Shown here one piece after another: positions 8,090 to 16,046 of a stretch of DNA of 64,000 bases. The notes beneath the pieces are model-generated. The model had not been told where the DNA came from, did no database searches, and saw nothing but the letters and a program-made list of their open reading frames with translations. This DNA comes from Flavobacteriales bacterium (GTDB lineage: Bacteria; Bacteroidota; Bacteroidia; Flavobacteriales_F; PHOS-HE28), in NCBI GenBank assembly GCA_016700415.1, contig CP065018.1, positions 1,680,001 through 1,744,000 on the forward strand, read 5' to 3'. Position numbers and translations under genes: made by a program. The number at the start of each line of letters is the position of its first letter. The first letter of the stretch is position 1.

Positions 8090-9273
8090 GGCAGCTGGCC
8101 CCGATGGGCCTCGAATGTGGAGATAAGCGCTTCGTTGATGGCCACCGGGCCGGCGCTGGAAAGCAGCTCCAAGGTCTTTCGCACCGGAAGTGTCTCGAAT
8201 GCATTTCCTTGGGAATCCTCCTGCTCCACCAGTCCGTCCGTATAACAAAGCAGAACGCCGCCCTTCACCTCCGCCCGGCCCACGTTCACGAAGGGAAGTT
8301 CCTGAAGCATGCCCAAGGCGATGGCCCCGTCGCTGAGTTCCGAGATCACGCCTCCCTGCCCGGCCAACATGGGCGGATTGTGGCCGGCGTTCACGTATTC
8401 CATGGCACCGGTCCGCAGGTCCGCCCGGCCGATGAACAAGGTGATGAAGCGTTCGCCCCGGGCCCGTTCAAGCACGTTCGAATTCAGCTCCCGCACCAAC
8501 GCGTCCAAGGGTGCGCGTTCCCGTTGTATCAAGGCCCTCAAGGTCGCTTGGAAATTGGACATCAACAAGGCCGCCGCGATGCCCTTGCCGCTCACGTCCG
8601 CCACGCAGAGCACGACCTCATCCGGCCCGGTGCGCACCACATCGTAGTAATCGCCGCCCACCTGTTGGTGCGGTTGGTACCAGCCGGCCGCTTGGATCCG
8701 CTCGCCGTTCGGCAGGTCCTTCGGCACCAGCATCAGCTGCATCTCGGCCGCCAGCTCCAGCTCGCGCCGGTCCCGCTCCTGCGCCAAGGCCCGCAGGGCG
8801 AAGCGCTTGTTCTCCAGCGCCACGGCGATCAGGTTGGTCAGGGTCTGGATGAAGTTGAGGTGCTTCACCGTAGGGCTCATGCGCTGTTCCTCATCGTCGA
8901 TGTCCCCGATGAGCAACAGCGCCAACGGGCGTTCCTGGTGGAAGACGGGGATGGCGATATCGAACCGTCCGAGTCCTTTGGCATCTTCTGCACCGATGAA
9001 CTGGATGTCCCGGCATTCCTTCATGAAACCCGCCACGTCCGGCACGGGACTGTCCGTTTCGTCGGTCAGGGCCTGGACGCAGCGCCACTGACTGTCGTTC
9101 TCGAAGAACATCAGCCGGGTGATGCCCAGTTCGCCATGCATGATCTCCGCATACAACTTCAGCAGCTCACCCTTGTCCTCGTTGTTGTTGATCGCCTTGG
9201 TGACCTCCAATAACGCACTCAATTGGAACTCTTTCAAGTTCAGGCGTTCGGTGAGGCGGGTGAGGCGGGTCAT
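8047..9273 (-). CDS. PP2C-type (SpoIIE) serine phosphatase with GAF-like sensor
   Basis: A 408-residue cytoplasmic protein. Residues ~20-170 have the layout of a GAF sensor domain; residues ~185-405 form a SpoIIE/RsbU-type PPM phosphatase with the metal-binding motifs GGDYYD, ADVSGKGIAAAL, NAGHNPPM and CYTDGLVEQ in the right order. Enzymes of this type dephosphorylate anti-sigma antagonists or other regulators in response to the sensor domain. No partner kinase or STAS protein is encoded nearby, so the target is unknown. It is the last gene of the minus-strand run after efp and the LpxD-like gene, separated by a 142-base repeat-rich gap, so it may have its own promoter. Confidence 0.9.
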   Translation of the reverse strand: MTRLTRLTERLNLKEFQLSALLEVTKAINNNEDKGELLKLYAEIMHGELGITRLMFFENDSQWRCVQALTDETDSPVPDVAGFMKECRDIQFIGAEDAKGLGRFDIAIPVFHQERPLALLLIGDIDDEEQRMSPTVKHLNFIQTLTNLIAVALENKRFALRALAQERDRRELELAAEMQLMLVPKDLPNGERIQAAGWYQPHQQVGGDYYDVVRTGPDEVVLCVADVSGKGIAAALLMSNFQATLRALIQRERAPLDALVRELNSNVLERARGERFITLFIGRADLRTGAMEYVNAGHNPPMLAGQGGVISELSDGAIALGMLQELPFVNVGRAEVKGGVLLCYTDGLVEQEDSQGNAFETLPVRKTLELLSSAGPVAINEALISTFEAHRGQLPYLDDIALLTCRFP

Positions 9274-9283
9274 GGAGTGAAGG

Positions 9284-9403
9284 GTTCACTACGGAGGCAC
9301 CCTTCGACTTTGCTCAGGGTAAACAGAGGGCACAGAGGAGTTGGAGTTCTGGAGTCGTGAGTCCGTGAGTCTTGAGTCGTGAGTCTGACGTCTGGAGTCG
9401 GCG
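9284..9403. repeat. Mosaic of intergenic repeat modules
   Basis: The spacer is almost wholly made of short modules seen elsewhere in the window: TTCACTACGGAGGCAC (also, with one change, at 11047), CCTTCGACTTTGCTCAGGG, ACAGAGGGCACAGAGG, and a run of GAGTC/GTGAGTC units (about 9349-9403) whose reverse complement GACTCACGACTC recurs at about 22040 and 25580. No gene or clear terminator is visible. Confidence 0.6.
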
Positions 9404-9415
9404 TGGCGCTGCAGT

Positions 9416-10345
9416 TCATTGCTTGTCCATCTTTTTGAGCAGGTCGGGCAATCGGCCGAGGCTGGCCACCTCGCGCATCTTCTGCCTCCATTCCCCGGCC
9501 GGGGAACCGAGATAGGTCCTGCCGCCTTCGAGATCGGTGAGCACGCCGCTTTGGCCCAGCACGGTGGCACCGCTGCCGATGGTAAGCTTGCTGGGAACAC
9601 CCACTTGGCCCCAGAGCGTGACATTGTCGCCGATGATGCAGGCACCGGAGATACCGACCTGTGCGGCGATCAGGCAATTCTTTCCGATGAGCGTATCGTG
9701 GCCCACCTGCACCTGGTTGTCGATCTTGGTCCCGGCCCCTATCCGCGTGTCGGCGCTCACCCCGCGATCGATGCTGGTCAACGGCCCGATCTCCACGTCA
9801 TCCTCGATCACCGTACAGCCGGCCGTGACCATCTTCTCATAGCCGCCTGTCCGCTTCTTGTAGTAAAATCCATCCCCGCCGATCACCGCATTGGCATGGA
9901 TGATCACCCGGTCCCCGATGGTGGTGTTCGGGTAGATCACCACGCCGGGCATGATGGTGCAGCCCTTGCCGATGGTGACATTGGTGCCTATGGTGACGCT
10001 CGGGTGTACCACGGTGTCCGCACCGATCGCGGGCAGCTCGGAGGTCCATGCGAGCGGCGTCATGAAGTGCCGCACCAAGGTGTTGTAGTCGGCAAAGGGA
10101 TCCTCGCTGATGATGATCGCTTTGCCCTCGGGGATCTCAACGTCGGCCTTGTCGATAAGGATCGTGGTGGCTGCGCTGTTCAGCGCCTTGTTGTAGTATT
10201 TGGGGTGGTCCACAAAGACCAGATCACCGGAGCGCACCCGGTTGATCTCATTGATGCCGGTGACGGTCCGCTGGACATTGCCCAGCACCTTCGCATGTAT
10301 CAGCTCCGCCACAGCTGCGGCGGTCAGTGGTTCCTTCAGCTCCAT
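9416..10345 (-). CDS. LpxD-like UDP-glucosamine N-acyltransferase (second copy)
   Basis: A 309-residue left-handed beta-helix acyltransferase: an N-terminal LpxD-type domain (residues ~1-100), then hexapeptide repeats (VTIGTNVTIGKGCTIMPGVV and onward) with the catalytic-histidine region QVGHDTLIG, and a C-terminal helix. LpxD adds the N-linked 3-hydroxyacyl chain in lipid A synthesis. The window has a longer, more typical LpxD at 14093-15169. This shorter version lies directly downstream of efp, an arrangement I recognise from other Bacteroidota, where it is annotated as a second UDP-3-O-acylglucosamine N-acyltransferase. Whether it serves lipid A or another acylated sugar is open. Confidence 0.85.
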   Translation of the reverse strand: MELKEPLTAAAVAELIHAKVLGNVQRTVTGINEINRVRSGDLVFVDHPKYYNKALNSAATTILIDKADVEIPEGKAIIISEDPFADYNTLVRHFMTPLAWTSELPAIGADTVVHPSVTIGTNVTIGKGCTIMPGVVIYPNTTIGDRVIIHANAVIGGDGFYYKKRTGGYEKMVTAGCTVIEDDVEIGPLTSIDRGVSADTRIGAGTKIDNQVQVGHDTLIGKNCLIAAQVGISGACIIGDNVTLWGQVGVPSKLTIGSGATVLGQSGVLTDLEGGRTYLGSPAGEWRQKMREVASLGRLPDLLKKMDKQ

Positions 10346-10391
10346 AAGGCGACCGTTTGTGGTCCAAGGGAACGGATCTTCCCAGATCGGA

Positions 10392-10399
10392 CAAAGGTA
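10392..10399 (-). promoter_or_regulatory. Promoter -7 box TACCTTTG for the LpxD-like gene
   Basis: On the minus strand this is a perfect TAnnTTTG, the Bacteroidota sigma-A -7 consensus, 47 bases upstream of the start codon and after the efp stop. No clear -33 TTTG is present. Confidence 0.5.
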
Positions 10400-10428
10400 G
10401 CCGGAGAGCGGCGCTGGGCGGACCCGGC

Positions 10429-10992
10429 TTACTTCTTCACCCTGTCGAGGTATGCGTTGCTCTCCGTGTCGATGCGTATCACGGTGCCGATCTCCACGAA
10501 AGAAGGGACTTGGATCTCCTTTCCGGTCTCGAGCGTGGCGGCCTTCATCACCTTGTTGCTGGTGTCACCTTTCACGGCGGTCTCGGTGTAGGTCACCTCG
10601 AGTTCCACGATCTTCGGGGGACGTGCCATGATGGGGATGTCGCTCTCAAAGCCCACCTGCACCGTCATTTCCTCCTTCATCAAGCCCATGGCGTCACCAA
10701 AAAGGTCAATTGGGATGTGCGATTGCTCATACGAGTTCGGGTCCATGCAGACCAGGAACTCGCCTTCGCGGTAGAGGTATTGCATATCACGGATCTCCAC
10801 GCGCAGCACGTCCATGTTCTCGCCGCTGCGGAAGCGGTGCTCATTGAGCTTGCCGTTGCGGAGGTTTCGCATCTTGCCCTGGTAGAAAGCGCGCAGGTTG
10901 CCCGGCGTGCGGTGCTGCCACTCCACGATCTGGCAGATGTCGTTGTTGAAGCGGATATAGGTTCCGATGCTGATGTCGCCGGTGTTGGCCAT
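10429..10992 (-). CDS. efp: Elongation factor P
   Basis: A 187-residue, three-domain EF-P that relieves ribosome stalling at polyproline. Length and the C-terminal end (KGDTSNKVMKAATLETG ... VPSFVEIGTVIRIDT) match the family well. The start MANTGDI at 10992 is chosen over an upstream ATG (11049) because it aligns with EF-P N-termini and follows a TACCTTCG box at 11013-11020. Unusual: the loop that carries the modified Lys or Arg in most EF-Ps (PGKGQ in E. coli) reads T-P-G-N-L-R-A-F here, so the tip position is Asn32. Thus the standard lysylation, rhamnosylation or 5-aminopentanolylation is not possible at that position. Polyproline-rich cargo is present in the window, so EF-P function is likely needed. 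Confidence 0.93.
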   Translation of the reverse strand: MANTGDISIGTYIRFNNDICQIVEWQHRTPGNLRAFYQGKMRNLRNGKLNEHRFRSGENMDVLRVEIRDMQYLYREGEFLVCMDPNSYEQSHIPIDLFGDAMGLMKEEMTVQVGFESDIPIMARPPKIVELEVTYTETAVKGDTSNKVMKAATLETGKEIQVPSFVEIGTVIRIDTESNAYLDRVKK

Positions 10993-11012
10993 GGGGTGCG
11001 GAAATTGGGGGC

Positions 11013-11020
11013 CGAAGGTA
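11013..11020 (-). promoter_or_regulatory. Promoter -7-like box TACCTTCG for efp
   Basis: Minus-strand TACCTTCG fits the TAnnTTYG pattern found before several genes here. It is 21 bases upstream of the chosen efp start, which would leave a leader of about 10-15 bases. Confidence 0.45.
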
Positions 11021-11046
11021 GGGATGTGCGGGAAATGCATATTTTT

Positions 11047-11119
11047 CACTACAGAGGCACGAATACCGCAGTTGTCAGTTGTTCATTGTCCGTTGTCAGG
11101 CTGCCGACCGGCTGCCGTC
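11047..11119. repeat. Intergenic repeat modules
   Basis: TTCACTACAGAGGCAC (compare 9284) is followed by CAGTTGTCAGTTGTTCATTG and CGTTGTCAGGCTGCCGACCGG. The last part is the reverse-strand counterpart of the GGCAGCCGGTCGCAGCCTGAC element at about 3080-3098. The 200-base gap between efp and the ABC gene holds no visible gene. Confidence 0.55.
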
Positions 11120-11194
11120 AGGTGATCACTTTCGACCAAAAAAAGGGCCAGAAAGGCAATCCGGGGTGCATGGGTTCCGCGATCGAACTGACCA

Positions 11195-11848
11195 CTATTT
11201 CCACTTCATGATCTCCACACTGCTGTCACAAGCGAAAGTCTCTTCCGCTTGCCGGTTGCTGGCCACCAGCAGGGTACGCCGCTCCACGTTGCGCATGAGC
11301 AGCTCACGGAACCAAGCGATGCCTTCAGCGTCGAGGTTGGTGGCGGGTTCGTCGAGCAGGAGCAGCGGCGTATCGCTGAGGATGGCAAGCGCGAGCTTGA
11401 GGCGTTGCTTCATGCCGCTGCTGAAGTTGCTCACGGGCTTCTCCAAGTGCGGCTCCAAATACGCGGTGCTCGCCACGTCCTTCACGGTGATCCCGGGCAG
11501 GAAAGGCTTGAATCGCGCATGCGTGGCGATCGCCTCCCGCAGTGAGAGGTCCTCGTAAAGATCAAGGTACGGCGCTGCGATGCTCACTTCCCGGTACACC
11601 CGGTCCTGTTCCATCGGCTTTTCGCCCAATGCATGTTCCACGGTTCCTTTGGTGGGCACCAAAGCCCCGGCCACCACTTGGAGCAAGGTGCTTTTCCCGC
11701 TTCCGTTCGGCCCTAGGAGCGCGGTGCGGCTACCTGCTTCGAACACATGGTCCACATCGGTGAATACTTTTTCGCGGGAAAACTGCTTGGCCACACCGCT
11801 CATTGTGATCCGCATGCCTGCATCGCGCGCTGGTGTGCGTTCCGACAT
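11195..11848 (-). CDS. ABC transporter ATP-binding protein
   Basis: A single ATPase domain of about 217 residues with Walker A GPNGSGKST, ABC signature NFSSGMKQRLKLA and Walker B LLLLDEPATNLD. ATG 11848 is used; a GTG at 11863 overlaps the lpxA stop as GTGA and is also possible, which would couple translation to lpxA. No permease gene adjoins it, so the membrane partner must be elsewhere. Its place at the 3' end of the lpxD-lpxC/fabZ-lpxA operon hints at an envelope lipid or cell-envelope transport role, but the domain is of the generic short type and the substrate cannot be inferred. Confidence 0.88.
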   Translation of the reverse strand: MSERTPARDAGMRITMSGVAKQFSREKVFTDVDHVFEAGSRTALLGPNGSGKSTLLQVVAGALVPTKGTVEHALGEKPMEQDRVYREVSIAAPYLDLYEDLSLREAIATHARFKPFLPGITVKDVASTAYLEPHLEKPVSNFSSGMKQRLKLALAILSDTPLLLLDEPATNLDAEGIAWFRELLMRNVERRTLLVASNRQAEETFACDSSVEIMKWK

Positions 11849-11859
11849 GGGCGCCTGCT

Positions 11860-12642
11860 TCACTCCGTCAGGCCGCGCATGATGCCCTTGGGGCTGCTGC
11901 GGATGAACTCGATGATGAGCGCCCGCTCCGGCGATACCGTGAACTGCTGCTCCACGTTCTGCACGGCACGCTCCAGGTTGGTATTGCGGACGAAGATCTC
12001 CCGGTAGATGTCCTCGATGCGGGCCACGGCATCATCGGCGAAGCCGCGACGGCGCAGTCCCACCACGTTCACCCCGACAAAGCTCAGCGGTTCGCGTGCG
12101 GCCTTCACGAATGGGGGCACGTTCTTCCGGACCAGAGAGGCCCCGGCGACGAAGCTGTGCGCGCCGATGTTGATGAACTGCTGCACCGCCACGTTGCCCT
12201 CCAGAATGGCCCAGTCCCCGATGGTGACATGCCCGGCGAGGTTCACGCTGTTGGCGATCACCACGTTGTCGCCGATCAGGCAGTCGTGGGCCAGGTGTAC
12301 GTACGCCATAAGCAGGCAATTGCTGCCCACGGCGGTACGTTGGCGGTCGGCGGTGCCCCGGTTGATGGTGACGCATTCCCGTACGGTGGTGTTATCACCC
12401 AACTCGGCGGTGGTCCTCTCCCCGACGAATTTCAGGTCCTGCGGGATGGCACTTACGACGGCCCCGGGGAAGATGCGGCAACGGGCCCCGATGCGGGCGC
12501 CGTCCATGATGGTGGCGTTGGGTCCGATCCACGTGCCGTCGCCGATGGTGACATCGCCGGCGACGGCGGTGAAGGGCTCGATCACGACGTCCTTTCCGAT
12601 CCGCGCATCCGGGTGGACGGAGGCCAGCTTGGAGATGCTCAT
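11860..12642 (-). CDS. lpxA: Acyl-ACP--UDP-N-acetylglucosamine O-acyltransferase
   Basis: First enzyme of lipid A synthesis, transferring a 3-hydroxyacyl chain from ACP to the 3-OH of UDP-GlcNAc. The 260-residue length is typical. It starts with ISKLASVHPDARIGKDVVIE-type hexapeptide repeats, has the catalytic histidine in VHLAHDCLIGDN and the NSVNLAGHVTIG turn, and ends in the helical C-terminal domain. The ATG overlaps the lpxC-fabZ stop by 4 bases and the ABC gene follows at once, so the genes are one operon. Confidence 0.96.
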   Translation of the reverse strand: MSISKLASVHPDARIGKDVVIEPFTAVAGDVTIGDGTWIGPNATIMDGARIGARCRIFPGAVVSAIPQDLKFVGERTTAELGDNTTVRECVTINRGTADRQRTAVGSNCLLMAYVHLAHDCLIGDNVVIANSVNLAGHVTIGDWAILEGNVAVQQFINIGAHSFVAGASLVRKNVPPFVKAAREPLSFVGVNVVGLRRRGFADDAVARIEDIYREIFVRNTNLERAVQNVEQQFTVSPERALIIEFIRSSPKGIMRGLTE

Positions 12643-14096
12643 GCGTTGTTGGCGGCCTTAGTGGGTTCGGGCTTCTTCTCGTCCGCAGGGGCCTTGTCGC
12701 GGGCGATCTGGGCCATCATCTCCGCCTCCACGACGGGTTGGCCGTTCACATAACCCACGCCTTTCATATGCACGATGCCACGGCGGATGGGGGTGATCAG
12801 CTTCAGGTGGAACACCAACGTGTCCCCGGGGATCACCTTGCGCCGGTAGCGCACCCCGTCGGTCTTCAGGAAGTAGGTGGTGTAATGCTCCGGGTCCGGC
12901 ACTTGGCTGAGGGCGAAAATGCCGCCCACCTGCGCCATGGCCTCCACCTGCAGTACGCCAGGCATCACCGGGTTGTCCGGGAAGTGGCCCGTGAACTGCG
13001 GTTCGTTCATGGTGACGTTCTTCACCCCGACGATGGTGGTGGCATCCATGGACATCACTTTGTCCACCAGCAGGAACGGATAATGGTGGGGCAGCATCTT
13101 CGTAATGGCGTTGATGTCGAACAGCGGCTCTTTCGTGAGATCGAAAAACACGCGGGTATCCTTCTCTTCCTCCCGGATCTTGTCTTTGATCCGCTTGGCG
13201 AAGCTGGTGTTGCCGAAGTGGCCGGGGCGTGCTGCAAGGATATGCCCCTTGATCGGCCGGCCCACCAGTGCGAGGTCGCCGATGATGTCGAGCAACTTGT
13301 GGCGGGCGGGTTCGTTGAGGAACTTCAGGTCGGTTGTGTTGAGCACGCCGTTACGGCGGATCTCCACGTCCTGATATTCACGCCCGATGCTCTTGGCCAG
13401 GGCCTTGAGGTCCTCCTTGGTGATGTCCTCACGGTCCTCCAGCACGATGGCGTTGTCGAGGTCGCCGCCCTTGATGAGGCCGGCCTTGGCCAGCTGTTCG
13501 ATCTCTCTCAGGAAAACGAAAGTACGGCAGGAGGCGATCTCTGTCTTGAACTCGCCCTGATTGTACATGCTGGCATGCTGGGTGCCGAGCACGGGGCTGT
13601 TGTAGTCCACCATCACCGTGAGGCGGAACTCTCCGCCTGGCGCCGGCACGCCGAGCATCTCGGTGCCGCGTTCCTCGGTCTCGAACCAGATGGGTTCCTT
13701 CAGCACCCACCAGTTGCGCGGTGCGTCCTGTTCTTCCATCCCGGCCTTCTCGATGGCCTCCACGAACTTCATGGCGCTGCCGTCCATGATGGGCACTTCG
13801 GCGCCGTCCAATTGGATCAGGCAATTGTCCACGCCCAAGGCATAGAGCGCCGCGAGGACATGCTCCGTGGTGTTCACCTTCACCTCGCCCTTGCCTAAGG
13901 TGGTGCCCCGTGCGGTGCTGACCACCAGGTCCGCATCGGCATCGATCACCGGCCGCCCTTCCAGATCGGTGCGCTGGAACTTCAGCCCGTGGCCGATCGG
14001 GGCGGGGCACAGCGTGAGGGTGACTTCCTCACCGGTATGCAGACCCACGCCCTTTACTTCTGACTTGGCCTTCAATGTATGCTGCTTGTCGCTCAT
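12639..14096 (-). CDS. lpxC-fabZ: Bifunctional LpxC deacetylase / FabZ dehydratase
   Basis: A 485-residue natural fusion common in Bacteroidota. Residues 1 to ~310 are LpxC, the zinc-dependent UDP-3-O-acyl-GlcNAc deacetylase and committed step of lipid A synthesis: TTEHVLAALYALG holds the first zinc His, and HKLLDIIGDLALVG the second zinc His and Asp. Residues ~330-470 are FabZ, the 3-hydroxyacyl-ACP dehydratase: LPHHYPFLLVDK with the catalytic His and HFPDNPVMPGVLQVEAMAQ with the catalytic Glu. Fusion places the two enzymes that compete for 3-hydroxyacyl-ACP products in one polypeptide. The gene overlaps lpxD and lpxA by 4 bases each. The C-terminal ~20 residues are a K/P/A-rich tail. Confidence 0.96.
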   Translation of the reverse strand: MSDKQHTLKAKSEVKGVGLHTGEEVTLTLCPAPIGHGLKFQRTDLEGRPVIDADADLVVSTARGTTLGKGEVKVNTTEHVLAALYALGVDNCLIQLDGAEVPIMDGSAMKFVEAIEKAGMEEQDAPRNWWVLKEPIWFETEERGTEMLGVPAPGGEFRLTVMVDYNSPVLGTQHASMYNQGEFKTEIASCRTFVFLREIEQLAKAGLIKGGDLDNAIVLEDREDITKEDLKALAKSIGREYQDVEIRRNGVLNTTDLKFLNEPARHKLLDIIGDLALVGRPIKGHILAARPGHFGNTSFAKRIKDKIREEEKDTRVFFDLTKEPLFDINAITKMLPHHYPFLLVDKVMSMDATTIVGVKNVTMNEPQFTGHFPDNPVMPGVLQVEAMAQVGGIFALSQVPDPEHYTTYFLKTDGVRYRRKVIPGDTLVFHLKLITPIRRGIVHMKGVGYVNGQPVVEAEMMAQIARDKAPADEKKPEPTKAANNA

Positions 14097-15169
14097 GCGT
14101 TCTTGTTCGTGGCTTCTTGGGCGGATCTTTCCTCCGCCTTCAGCCCTTCCAGTTCCTTTTCCATTCGATCGATACGCTGCTTCAGTTCCGGCAAGTTGCG
14201 GAACAGCACGTAGCTACGCTTGTACAGCCCGATGGCATAGGCAGGCGAACCCTGCACCGTGGTGCCGTCCGGGATGTCCGAACCGATGCCGCTCTGAGCC
14301 GCGATCTTCACCCGGTCACCGATGTGCAGATGCCCCGCGATGCCCACCTGACCACCGATCATGCAATGGCTCCCTACACGCGTACTACCAGCGATCCCGG
14401 TCTGTGATACCACCAGCGTATGCTCGCCGATCTCCACGTTATGGCCTACTTGGATCAGGTTGTCCAGCTTGGTCCCCTTACGGATGATGGTGCTGCCGAG
14501 CGTGGCACGGTCCACGGTTGTGTTGGCGCCGATCTCCACATCATCCTCGATGATGACGTTGCCGATCTGGGCCATCTTCACTTGCTCTCCTTTCTCGTTC
14601 GGCACAAAACCGAAGCCGTCGGCACCGATCACCACGCCACTGTGCAGGACGCAGTTCGCGCCGATCATGCACTTGGCATGCACTTTCACGCCGGCATGGA
14701 TCCGGCTGCCTTTGCCGATGTGCGCCCCTTCCCCGATGTAGCAATTGGGGAAGATCTTCACGTTCTCCTCCACCACGGCGCCCTCGCCGATGTAGCTGAA
14801 CGCGCCGATGTAGGCATCTTCCGCCACCTTGGCACGCGGGTTCACATAGCTGGGCTGCTCCACTCCCACCAGGTCGAAACGCTGGGCCTCATGGATCTCC
14901 AACAAGCGTGCGAACGCCGCACGCGGATCATCCACACGGACGAGGGTGAGGTGCTTGGGGATCGCCTTGGTGGGTTGAAAATCCCGACCGGTGATCACGA
15001 CACTGGCCGCCGTGGTGTACACATGTTCGGTGTAGATGGGATTGGCGAGAAAGGTCAAGGTACCGGATCGGCCCTCCTCGATCTTCGCCACGTCATGCAC
15101 CAGCACTTGCGTGTTACCATCCACTTCCCCGTGGAGGAACTCGGCGATCTGTCCTGCGGTGAATTGCAT
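14093..15169 (-). CDS. lpxD: UDP-3-O-(3-hydroxyacyl)glucosamine N-acyltransferase
   Basis: A 358-residue LpxD of usual length that adds the N-linked acyl chain in the third lipid A step. The N-terminal MQFTAGQIAEFLHGEVDGN start gives 15169; a longer frame to 15280 would add a non-homologous leader. The uridine-binding N-terminal domain is followed by hexapeptide repeats from about residue 100, with the catalytic-His segment QVGHNVEIGEHTLV and the IGGQVGIAGH turn, and a C-terminal helix with coiled-coil character. It is the first gene of the lpxD-lpxC/fabZ-lpxA-ABC operon, and a TATCTTCG box lies 37 bases upstream. Confidence 0.95.
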   Translation of the reverse strand: MQFTAGQIAEFLHGEVDGNTQVLVHDVAKIEEGRSGTLTFLANPIYTEHVYTTAASVVITGRDFQPTKAIPKHLTLVRVDDPRAAFARLLEIHEAQRFDLVGVEQPSYVNPRAKVAEDAYIGAFSYIGEGAVVEENVKIFPNCYIGEGAHIGKGSRIHAGVKVHAKCMIGANCVLHSGVVIGADGFGFVPNEKGEQVKMAQIGNVIIEDDVEIGANTTVDRATLGSTIIRKGTKLDNLIQVGHNVEIGEHTLVVSQTGIAGSTRVGSHCMIGGQVGIAGHLHIGDRVKIAAQSGIGSDIPDGTTVQGSPAYAIGLYKRSYVLFRNLPELKQRIDRMEKELEGLKAEERSAQEATNKNA

Positions 15170-15205
15170 ATCCTTGCCGCAATGGCCATGTGCAAAGCGG
15201 GTCCG

Positions 15206-15213
15206 CGAAGATA
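15206..15213 (-). promoter_or_regulatory. Promoter -7-like box TATCTTCG for the lpx operon
   Basis: Minus-strand TATCTTCG fits TAnnTTYG and stands 37 bases before the lpxD start. No TTTG -33 element at a standard distance was found. Confidence 0.4.
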
Positions 15214-15240
15214 GTTGCCCCGGCGTACCCGTAAACGCGC

Positions 15241-15681
15241 CTATGGGAAGCGGAAGAAGAAGAAGTGCACGGCCGCCCATGCGGGGGGTATGTCCCTCGC
15301 ATAGCCGATGGTGCTTCGCGAACTGTTCTCCACCCGGCCGTCCTTGCCGATGTAGCCCACTGTGCTGCGCGAACTGTTCTCCACCCTCCAGCCGTCCCCG
15401 TTATGGCTCACGTAGCCCACAGTGGAACGGGAACCGTTCTCTATCGTGTATTCGCCTTCACCCCGTGCATTGATGTGGCCGATGGTGCTCCGGGAGGAAT
15501 TTTCAATGGTCCATCCGGAGCCGCTCGCTTGGATGTAACCCACAGTGGACCGGGAACTGTTCTCGATGCGACCGTCAGCGCTCAAGTAGCCGATGGTGCT
15601 GCGTGAAGCGTTCTCGATGCTTTGGGCGTGCGCGCTGAACGTGGCCGTCACCAGCAGGAAGGTCAGTGCCCGGCAAAGCAT
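15241..15681 (-). CDS. Secreted repeat protein, '5-fold beta-flower' type
   Basis: A 146-residue protein with a signal peptide (MLCRALTFLLVTATFSAHA) and six repeats of about 20-24 residues built on ENSSRSTIGYI plus a short glycine-rich turn. The run of S-R-S-T-[IV]-G-[YH] strands matches the Bacteroidota family called 5-fold beta-flower proteins, small periplasmic or surface beta-propeller-like proteins of unknown role; the assignment rests on recall of that pattern. The tail AAVHFFFFRFP is unusually aromatic. It lies 13 bases after the Cys/Met/His-rich gene on the same strand, so the two are probably co-transcribed. Confidence 0.75.
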   Translation of the reverse strand: MLCRALTFLLVTATFSAHAQSIENASRSTIGYLSADGRIENSSRSTVGYIQASGSGWTIENSSRSTIGHINARGEGEYTIENGSRSTVGYVSHNGDGWRVENSSRSTVGYIGKDGRVENSSRSTIGYARDIPPAWAAVHFFFFRFP

Positions 15682-15694
15682 GCGCGTCCGCGAA

Positions 15695-15991
15695 CTACTT
15701 CCCCGCCGTGCTGTCGTTCATCATCATGTGATGGTCGTCCATGTCATGGCCGGCCATCGCGGAATCGCCCTTCATGGTGCAGCACTTGCCCTTCTTGCCG
15801 TGCATGCAGGCCTCGCCCTTCATGTCGCAATCACCTTTCATTCCGCCGTGCATCATGCAGGCGCTGCCGCGCTTGCCTTCCGGGCCGCACTTGTCCGTGC
15901 CGCAGCCATTGCCGCACATGCGCCCGAGAATGAAACCGAGCACCCCGAAAAGGATGCTGAAAAGGAGGATCTTGGCCCAGTTGCTGTTCAT
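15695..15991 (-). CDS. Small membrane-anchored Cys/Met/His-rich protein
   Basis: A 98-residue protein that starts MNSNWAKILLFSILFGVLGF, a single membrane helix (residues ~7-24), and continues with a tail of about 70 residues extremely rich in Cys, Met, His, Lys and Gly: CGNGCGTDKC, SACMMHGGMKGDCDMKGE, ACMHGKKGKCCTMKGD and DMDDHHMMM. The composition suggests binding of soft metal ions such as copper, silver or mercury at the outer face of the inner membrane, but no known metallochaperone motif is matched, and function is inferred from composition only. The start is set at MNSNW, since the longer upstream frame is the reverse shadow of the DUF2911 gene. It sits between the DUF2911 gene and the beta-flower gene. 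Confidence 0.8.
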   Translation of the reverse strand: MNSNWAKILLFSILFGVLGFILGRMCGNGCGTDKCGPEGKRGSACMMHGGMKGDCDMKGEACMHGKKGKCCTMKGDSAMAGHDMDDHHMMMNDSTAGK

Positions 15992-16046
15992 GATCGTTGG
16001 GGAGGTTTGTAAGTGGTGGTGTTTCCGCAAAGATGGCATATTCCGC

